DNA of 64,000 bases from contig JAKZAN010000004.1 in the NCBI GenBank assembly GCA_023053545.1, positions 2,976,001 to 3,040,000 of the forward strand. Direction: 5' to 3'. Made by a program: the position numbers and the translations under genes. Positions within the stretch are counted from its first letter, which is position 1, and the number at the start of each line of letters is the position of its first letter. Under the pieces are notes generated by a model that was not told the DNA's origin, searched no databases, and was given only the letters and a program-made list of their open reading frames with translations. The stretch comes from Lepidurus packardi (lineage: Eukaryota > Arthropoda > Branchiopoda > Notostraca > Triopsidae). Positions 56,912 through 64,000 of the stretch are shown here, in pieces.

Positions 56912-58235
56912 CTAACGGGTCTTCGTTTCAGGCTCAAATTCGGTACACGTGTCCGTTACGTAATGGAGATTGTAGAGACCAGGATTCATTCCAAGGCATC
57001 TAACCTGGTTTCGAACGCGACATTCCGTAACGAACATTATAGCATACAAGTAAAGAATCGCAACCACATAATGTATAGTGTATATGCCCGATACGAAGCC
57101 CAAGTCGTTGTGGTCATTTTCGTCGTACGGAATGATTCCCGATAGTGGAAAAAGGGTGAATCCGATTTGGATCATCCAAGTTCCTCCAATGAATGTAGTC
57201 ACGCCCCTAAGTAGCGCGGGAACTACTGATTTGTTGCAGAAAACCTCCAAGATAAGTGCAATGGCTGAAGCTTGATCTAACGGCAGGAAGAAAGCGTGCA
57301 TCTAGAGAGAGAACTCGAGGTTAATTAGTTGAATTGCTGCGCGAACGTGCAGAAGGGCCATACCATGTTCTCGAGAATGCCTTTCCCATGCATGTGATTT
57401 GAGAAAACCCAGTACTTCATGTAGAAACTAAGCGATAGGGCCGCAAAATCCACATATCTTGGTATCTTTCCTGGACAGTAGTGCATTATCAAATCTGTTA
57501 CCGCACTCAAAACGAAAAACACATTAACCATGACGTGCTGGATAGCCCATCCTGGTACAATTCCTGGTCCTGCTATTACTCCAATACCGAATTGCACTGA
57601 AAATAACATAAGATTTTTAACTAAGTAGAGGTTAGGTTCACTGAGAAGTAAGATACGTTGTTGCTTTTGGTTTACCTGTAACTCCCATCAATGACACCAT
57701 TAATTTCAACCAAGCTTCTACTGGAGTATCCGGTGAAAAACACGGAAATGGGTACGTGACAGTATTCCGATACTTGTAGTTAGGGTGCTCAAGATTTTTG
57801 CACAGAAAGTACCTGTACGGGGGTTTCAGAGATGAAATCGTCTTTAGATCTTTCGTAAACGAACAACAATGAACAATAACATAAAGCAGTGGTCCCCAAC
57901 CGCTGGGCCGCGGCCTGTTGGAAAAGGGCGGGTGCATAAGTGGACTACCCCTGCATAGGGCACATACTGAACACCCACTCCCCACCGGTCCGCAGAAAAA
58001 ATTCTCCTCAGAAACCAGTCCGCAGAAAACATTTTCATTAGAAACCGGTCCGGGGTTCAAAAAAGGTTGGTGACCACTGACAAAAAGGATCCCAATTGGT
58101 ATTGTTTTAAACTATGCACCCAAGTAAAAAATGTGAAAAAAACATCACGTACCTCTTCAAAGCAGAGTGCATCCACCATGTGCCAAGCACCATAAGTATC
58201 ACTCCATTCGCAAAATGTCCGATAAGGTCACCCAT
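56912..58235 (-). CDS. TMEM45/DUF716 membrane protein, copy D
   Basis: Four exons (58235-58153, 57812-57676, 57596-57364, 57301-56912), 280 residues, identical in exon lengths to copy C. Starts MGDLIGHFANGVILMVLGTW; landmarks QHVMVNVFFVLSAVTDLI, SNHMHGKGILENM, TWMIQIGFTLFPLSGII; tail ends TCTEFEPETKTR. Intron 1 is enlarged by a 193-bp hAT MITE, which leaves both splice sites untouched. The frame is intact throughout. Confidence 0.9.
57887..58079. mobile_element. hAT MITE in intron 1 of TMEM45 copy D
   Basis: Starts CAGTGGTCCCCAACC and ends GGTTGGTGACCACTG, with 8-bp flanks ACATAAAG and ACAAAAAG (7 of 8 match). Inner repeats ACCGGTCCGCAGAAAA and AAACCGGTCCGGGG are typical of this hAT MITE type. 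Confidence 0.88.
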
Positions 58236-58837
58236 AGTCTGGATGCAACGCACACTGGTGTTAACGATAACGCAGCTGCCTAACGAACTAACTGTGCTGT
58301 ACGTAGTATATGTACTGTATACTGGCACTTCACTTTCCTCTTTTATGTATAAATATTTCTTTGTTAATGCGTCTACGTCTTCCTGTAGTGAATATAGTGT
58401 ATACATTAAGTGTATAAAAAGAGCAGCATTTCAGAAAGAGGGAAGGGTTTCACTCGTGTTCATATCCCATCTGTGTAGGTAAAAGTATGCGCTGACTTGA
58501 CAGAAAACAAATCTAGCTAACTTGTTGGGATGTTGCTCCCAGACACTAATTTCCCTTACTTTCCCGCTCCAAAGTCTGGAGTTTTATTTTTTTAATCCTT
58601 TACTTGCCCGTTTTAATTTCTTTTAATTTCACTTACAATGAAGATCTTAGAATGACACAAATGAGTTTTTGTAAGCCATGGTACATAAATTCAAGTCGCT
58701 CGCCTGGAAGTCAGTTAATGCCCTCATGCAAGGGTCCAGTTAGGCAATAGAAAGGATTTCCTTATGTATTATTCTTATTGCATTACTTGAAGTTGCGTGC
58801 ATTATGGATATTTCTAAGTTTCCGGCGTAGTTTAGCA

Positions 58838-58876
58838 CAGCGGTTCTCAAACTATGCGCCGCGGCGCCCTGGTGCG
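58838..58876. mobile_element. Truncated hAT end fused to a TMEM45 pseudogene
   Basis: CAGCGGTTCTCAAACTATGC followed by a GC-rich GCCGCGGCGCCCTGGTGCG is a classic hAT terminus. It stops abruptly where homology to TMEM45 exon 3 begins (GAATGCCTTTTCGATGC). The other end of the element is missing. Confidence 0.7.
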
Positions 58877-59480
58877 AATGCCTTTTCGATGCATGTGATT
58901 TGAGGAAATCCAAGAGTTCATGTAAAAAGTCAACGCTAGGGCCGCATGGTCTATCTGTCTCCGTATCACTTGTGCATAGTAGCGCTTTAACAGATCTGTC
59001 ACCCCACTCAAAATGAAAAACACGTCAGTCATGATGTGTTGGAAAGACCATGCTGGTATACGTCCTGGCCCTGGAGTATTGGCGAATCCCTCTGAAAATA
59101 GTTTCAGATATTTTTCTCATTAGAATTTATTTAAATTAGACGGAAAGTAATTCACCACTAGCTTTATTTACCTAAACCTGTTATGAAGGCAATAACTGTT
59201 TTCAGCCAAGCTTCTATCAGAGTTTGTGTTGAGAAATATGGGAATGGGTACGTGGCAGTATCCTGGTACTTGTAGTTAGGGTGCTGGAGATATTTGCATA
59301 TAAAATACTATGGAGACTTTTTGAGAAAAAATCATCGAGATATTTGAGCTCGGATTGTATAATCCTATGCACGCAAGCTAAAAATCCTGAAACATACCTT
59401 CTTAAAGATTGAACATGCACCACGTACCAAAAAAACATCGCTGCTATTCCATACTGAACGTGTCCATTAAAGTCACCCAT
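58877..59480 (-). pseudogene. TMEM45 copy E, 3'-truncated pseudogene
   Basis: Exons 1-3 and their introns align closely with copy C (shared intron text such as GATATTTGAGCTCGGATT). Exon 1 keeps MGDFNGHVQYGIAAMF but then loses the TWWM motif by frameshifts. The exon 2 acceptor has lost one base (GTAC to TAT context). Exon 3 still reads TDVFFILSGVTDLLKRYYAQ but ends at the hAT fragment, and exon 4 is absent. Confidence 0.88.
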
Positions 59481-59650
59481 AATTTTCTCTTCAAGCCACA
59501 CTATTCTCCCTTACTTTCTTATTGGCAAACGAGGCTGATTGTTCCGGATCACTCCGGAAAGGACGAGCGTAATATTTGCTAGAATTTAATGTCTGCCTCG
59601 TGACTCAATTCAACTTATTTTTGACTGAAAGACCTACCCTTTGTTTATTA

Positions 59651-59746
59651 CAGGCCATCGCATGACCGTCGAACTGGTATGCCTAGGTGGGAACGGCTGC
59701 TGACCATTCCCATGGAGACTGGAACCAGTGGTCCAGCGATGGCCTA
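59651..59746. repeat. Small foldback sequence
   Basis: CAGGCCATCGCATGACC and GGTCCAGCGATGGCCT form imperfect inverted repeats about 95 bp apart. It may be a tiny MITE; no clear target duplication was found. Confidence 0.35.
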
Positions 59747-59749
59747 TTA

Positions 59750-61120
59750 TGTCGTAAAACTGGGACGAAAATTGACCCATTCGACTGACAGTTAGGCAAG
59801 GAGTACCCTTTGCATGGAACCCATTGAGAAAAAATTTATTTCATAAAAAGCGTAACCGCAAACACTGTGCGAGAGCCACGTTTCGCATGGAACTAACAGA
59901 CAAATCTACTATTGACTATTTAACCGACTGTCTGTTTTCGTATTCACGTCGTTGCCTTCTGACTCTAACACTGACCACACGTTAGACTACGTAGCGACCA
60001 AATCTTGGCCTTCTTTTCAACGTTTTACACCATAGCTTACTGTAATTGTTTAGTGAATGGTTTTATGCCGTTAAAATAGACTAGCGTTTGATTCCCACGA
60101 AGAACCCGATTTTGAATCTCTAGTGTTACAGTAAGAAAGGTCGTTCGAGCCGTAACACTGAACTGTATGAGGAACTGATCGTATTTTATGCAATATACGT
60201 TTTTATAGGGATATTTCGGAGAAGCGAGTGAAGAGCTTGAGGTTAATGTTTTTAACTTCTAAAAACTTTCCACTGTCCTATCATTTGCATTTGTTTCTTT
60301 GTTAATTCAAGCCCCGTTTTGGAAATCTACCACCCTTGAAGATCTATATAATTTTTGTTCCAGCTGTAAGGACAGATTTTTATGCTGATGGGAAGAAAAA
60401 CGATTCTATTCATCTTGCAAGGTTATTTCTCCTTGCTGTGGAACTAAGCATTTCCCTCGTTTTGCCCCAAACACCTGGAGTCTCAGATATTTCCTGTAAC
60501 TTTAAAGCATAATTAAAGAATTCATCTTGAGTGATTTAGACGAAATAACAATAAAATTGTCCTTAAGCAAGTTGAAAGCGTCCTGAATAGTTACAAATGA
60601 GAAAATTTTCACGTTAAGTCACAATTCCGGGTGACATGAGAAACATCTCAAATTTCCCAAAAGTCTACTATATAGCGTGGGATAAATCACCCGTATTGCT
60701 ATACATAAAAGTACAGTATTGTTCAACTAAAAGTGCATATGGAAATGACACCCGTTCAACCCATAGGGCTACTTCGCCCCTTATAGGACGTTACCATTTC
60801 ATTGTTGGCAACAATGAAATGTTTTTGTTGTTTTTTACAACCACAATTGGCGAAGTCTCACCTTGATTGGACGGATATGTTCCATGTACACTTTTAGGCG
60901 CATACTGTAGAGTAGCGGTCTCGATTATTTTGCGTAATAATTTTTTAGTCTACTTGTGCCTTTTGTCGATAAAATGTATCGACAATGTAACCAAATTGTC
61001 TACAATTTATCCCACATACACCTATACGTAAAGTGAGTTTATTGGGGTAAGAAGATGAGGGGTCTTTTGTTCATGAAAAGTTAAAAATTACGTACGTAAC
61101 ATTGAATATAAATCAAGAGG
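59750..61120. other. Intergenic region, no gene recognised
   Basis: About 1.4 kb of AT-rich sequence with only short, non-protein-like frames. Confidence 0.45.
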
Positions 61121-61126
61121 TTATAA

Positions 61127-61730
61127 TTATAGGACGCTTAATGGACGCTCAAATTCGTTCAATTCCTCTTCTATGTAATCCAGATGGGAGAAGTTAGGAT
61201 TAGTTTCAATGTGTTTAACCAGGTTTCTCACGCAACGTTCCGTAAAGAAAATTAAGGCATATAAGAATAGAGAACGATTCCCGACAGTGGAAATAGAGTA
61301 AATTCTATCTGGGCCATCCAAAATCTCTCAATGAACGTAGTCACGCCATGAAGCAGTGCATGCACAACGAATTTGTTGTAAAAAAATCTCAAAAAGAAGT
61401 GCAATGGCTGTAGCAAATCTAAAGGCAGAACAAAACCTTGCATCTAGAGAGAGAATTCAAGGTAAATGAGAAGGACCGATGAGGAACGCACAAGGGCATA
61501 CCATGTTCTCAAGAATGCCTTTTACATGTGTGTGATTTGTGAAAATGCAGTACTTTATGTAAAAGCCGAACGCTAGGGCCACATGATCCACATGACTAGG
61601 TACAAATCGAGGACACTGCGCTCAAAATTAAAAACATGTCCACCATAGTATGCTGAATAGCCCATCCTGGCACAAGCCCTAGTCTCACTATAACGGCAGT
61701 TGCGAATGCCACTGAACATAATTTTAGAAT
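61127..61730 (-). pseudogene. TMEM45 copy F, degenerate pseudogene
   Basis: Exon 4 and exon 3 remnants remain. Exon 4 (61442-61127) reads HALLHGVTTFIERFWMAQIE and FTLFPLSGIVLYS, then an internal deletion removes about 35 codons before CRVRN-like FTERCVRNLVKHIETNPN. Exon 3 (about 61710-61500) keeps GLVPGWAIQHTMVDMFLILS, then shifts frame around the former NHMHGK region (read as THTCKRHS). Exons 1 and 2 were not found. The decay is stronger than in copy E, so it is an older loss. Confidence 0.85.
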
Positions 61731-61904
61731 TTTGCGTAACAAAGATTTGTTTAAATTAACGTATTCGACAAAAAAAAAAAAAAAAAAGAAAAGCGTACAA
61801 AAAAAAGGATTTTTTTTATGTCTGAGCTGAAAAATGGGCTTGGGTGAATGCATGAAGTTACCATGAAGTTACCATGAAGTTACTGCATGCGTAACTTTCT
61901 GTTT

Positions 61905-62985
61905 AACAGATCCCCCTATTGCAGAAGATCTAAAAACAATAGAGAATCATTTTCTAGTCAATCGAGACTTGCTTGCCAGCCAGTGTTACAAAAGGGGCTT
62001 CAAATGTGTGAGCACTGGGGCATAGAAGTTGAACGATGCCGTAGGAAGAAAAAACAAATGCCTGGGGAGAAAGCTAATGATGAGGGACTAGCTGCACAGG
62101 AAGAGATACTGAGAATCATCAAGGAAACGGTTGAGCGTACTTGTGCTGAGATTGACGAAAGATTCACTCATCTACATCAACTGAGACTCAAAATTAAGAT
62201 TTCTCTTAGACGTTAGCGGATTAATTGATTTAAATGCAGTTCCTAGCATTGATGCCCAAGATAGGTTAAGAAAAAGTTGTGTAAACCTTGGCCAGGTGTA
62301 TAGCAGTGTTGTTGAAAGACTCCAAGTTTATGAAGAAATACTCGACTGCCGGAGGCTTTTGAAAAACCGCGCAAATGTTCAAATATTGAATCCACAGCAG
62401 CTTCTTTTGTTTATAGTTCAGTACGGTGATGAAAAGTTTTCCCAAATTTACTGGTTGCTATGCAGATCATTCTTATGGAGAATTTCGGAGAGAATAAGAG
62501 GGTCCCTGCGTTGTGATTAGGGGAGAACTTGAGGAATAGGGTGGATGAGAGCACTTACCTGTCCAGAGGAGTTTGGTAGACTTGTTGTTACTATCAGAAT
62601 GCTTTCTTTAAGACTACACATTTACAAGGGAAAGAACGAGTTTATATACACGAGTGAAAGGAAACTGGATAGAAGAGTAAATGAACATTCAATGAGAAAT
62701 TAACAAAAATAAGTGGATTAAGCATATTTCTAGTGAAGGTTAAGGCGAAAGGGAAAGGTCAAAAAGGAAGGGGAAGACTTTAAAATATACACGAAGGAAT
62801 TTTACACAATTCTTACAATCTCTATTTCTGTTGCCAGCTGCGAAATATCTTTCAGCAAGCTCAAATTAATCCTTTCGTACCTGAGAGCATCAAGGGGGAA
62901 GAGAGACTTTCGGTTTTGGCTTTACTAAGTATTGAACGGGAAGAAACGGAGGCCTTGGAGGCATTTCGATGCGATTATTGACAAG
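61905..62985 (+). pseudogene. Degenerate hAT-family transposase fragment
   Basis: Two blocks of a hAT transposase of the ZMYM/TTF-type (52-kDa-repressor-like) group. At 61905-62515 it reads ERTCAEIDERFTHLHQLRLK, then, after a frameshift, IDLNAVPSIDAQDRLRKSCV and YEEILDCRRLLKNRANVQIL. At about 62820-62985 is the C-terminal dimerisation (hATC) region: SVASCEISFSKLKLILSYLR followed by frameshifted FDAIIDKFASE. About 300 bp of unrelated sequence separates them. The catalytic residues are not preserved in a continuous frame. Confidence 0.7.
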
Positions 62986-63040
62986 TTTGCTTCAGAATAA
63001 GCAAGAAAAATAACATTGCAGGAATGATTCTCTTATACCC

Positions 63041-63236
63041 AGGCTAGACGGGACGATTTAATGATAATCAACTCCGACTACCTGAGTTAAACATGTTTAA
63101 GTGAGTCGTCTAGAAACAACAACATTAACGCTAATGATAATCAACTGTTAATGAAGGTTCTGATTTAATGAAGTTGGCACAAGTACATTAACTATGACCA
63201 ACATTAGCTAATGCCTAATTAAAGCCCCGTCTAGAC
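63041..63236. mobile_element. Possible short TIR element
   Basis: GGCTAGACGGG near 63042 and CCCCGTCTAGAC near 63225 form an imperfect inverted pair around a region with an internal direct repeat TAATGATAATCAACT. Target duplication is not clear. Confidence 0.35.
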
Positions 63237-63413
63237 AGCTTACCTGATTAAGTTAGGACTAGGATGACAAAATAGCATTTCTTAGCTTCATAAAACGTTT
63301 TTCTCATATAAATCTAAAAAAAAAACAATACGAATAAAAACCGGAATCAGTCTCTTTTCTAGTGTAGGCCTTAACTGATCGCGAATGCACGCAAATAATG
63401 TTGTGAAAAAAAA

Positions 63414-63725
63414 TCATCCAGCGTGACAAACTTCGTAAAGTATGTAGGGTACAGTACTTCTTCCAATTCCGAAAAGATGTCCGACAACGCGTAGTTCTGC
63501 TGCTGATGCAAGCGAAAAAACAGCAACAGCTACTCTCTTTATAACCGGAATAGGTCTTCTCATAATCGTTGTGTTTTTTTTCAGTACAGGGCGTAGCCGG
63601 TCGCAAAGGTACGTAAATAAGGCTCTTGAGGTACGGAAATTTTGTCGGAATGTAACTTCTGACATTGTTGGCACAATCTTGAGCCACCACTCTCCAGAAG
63701 AAACGAGCGATTGTGGCCTAGGTAC
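63414..63725 (-). pseudogene. Harbinger (HARBI1-like) transposase fragment
   Basis: The frame reads VPTMSEVTFRQNFRTSRALF, YLCDRLRPVLKKNTTIMRRP, IPVIKRVAVAVFSLASAAEL and GHLFGIGRSTVPYILYEVCH, the N-terminal part of HARBI1/ALP1-type DDE_4 transposases. It breaks off at the VCH motif; no DDE catalytic domain follows. Leu/Arg-rich coding-like sequence at 63950-63770 may be its decayed 5' end. Confidence 0.75.
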
Positions 63726-64000
63726 TAGGAAAGATGGTTATAACAAACTATTTTTCTGAATGTACTACTTATCTCTTTACCTTTACAAATCAGGAGACTG
63801 CTTATTAATGAAAGTATAGCTTTTAATTGCTTGTCTCTCCTATTTCTCGCTAATCTTTTGCGCAAGATAAGCAGCTGGACTAGAATTAAAGTTTCTCCAA
63901 GAAAACTTGGAAAAACAACTTCACTTAAAGGTGTAAGCGGAAACACGTCCATCGTTTACGGTTCAAAATACTTTCTGATAGGAAAGCGACATGAAAAATA

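Overview
This window is eukaryotic nuclear DNA. Coding regions are split by short introns (mostly about 50-120 bp) with GT-AG borders, coding density is moderate, and DNA-transposon debris is plentiful. The gene set is metazoan: ABCC1/MRP, TFAP4 (AP-4), SMARCAD1, SWSAP1, PLPP6, TMEM45 (DUF716), a beta-1,4-galactosyltransferase-type gene and an M14 carboxypeptidase. A relic GH9 cellulase with CBM2 modules and an insect-like alternative-exon architecture in the MRP gene point to an arthropod. A branchiopod crustacean such as Daphnia is my best guess, but this is inference and no species marker was seen.

Layout. 1-2.0 kb: 3' part of a cysteine-cluster gene followed after 34 bp by a single-exon PHD-finger gene. 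2.5-5.5 kb: a small membrane protein gene, then a 203-bp tandem array built on GTTCGAAC dyads. 5.7-11.4 kb (minus): a carboxypeptidase gene and TFAP4. 12.2-15.0 kb: two decayed genes (an acidic protein; a GH9/CBM2 cellulase) and a pogo-like MITE. 15.5-17.5 kb: a glycosyltransferase-like gene and a dead copy of its exon 2. 18.8-28.8 kb: a complete 30-exon ABCC1/MRP gene with two clusters of alternative, probably mutually exclusive exons (2 and 3 variants). 29.5-34.8 kb: two intronless orphan GPCR genes flanking a TTTAACC-rich transposon and a MAM-like secreted protein gene. 34.9-42.7 kb: beta4-galactosyltransferase, SMARCAD1, SWSAP1 and PLPP6, with SMARCAD1 and SWSAP1 head-to-head over about 234 bp. 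43.5-44.3 kb: a small secreted protein. 44.7-61.9 kb: a tandem TMEM45 family, four apparently intact copies and two dead ones, interleaved with hAT and other MITEs, some nested. 61.9-64 kb: degenerate hAT and Harbinger transposase fragments.

How the genes relate. No pathway-level cluster is evident. The clearest functional neighbourhood is SMARCAD1-SWSAP1, both homologous-recombination factors, sharing one short intergenic region. The TMEM45 block is a birth-and-death family. ABCC1 gains diversity by exon choice instead of gene duplication: 2 x 3 = 6 predicted isoforms differing in membrane domains 1 and 2. Exon borders were placed by hand from splice signals and reading phase, so individual borders may be off by a base or two.
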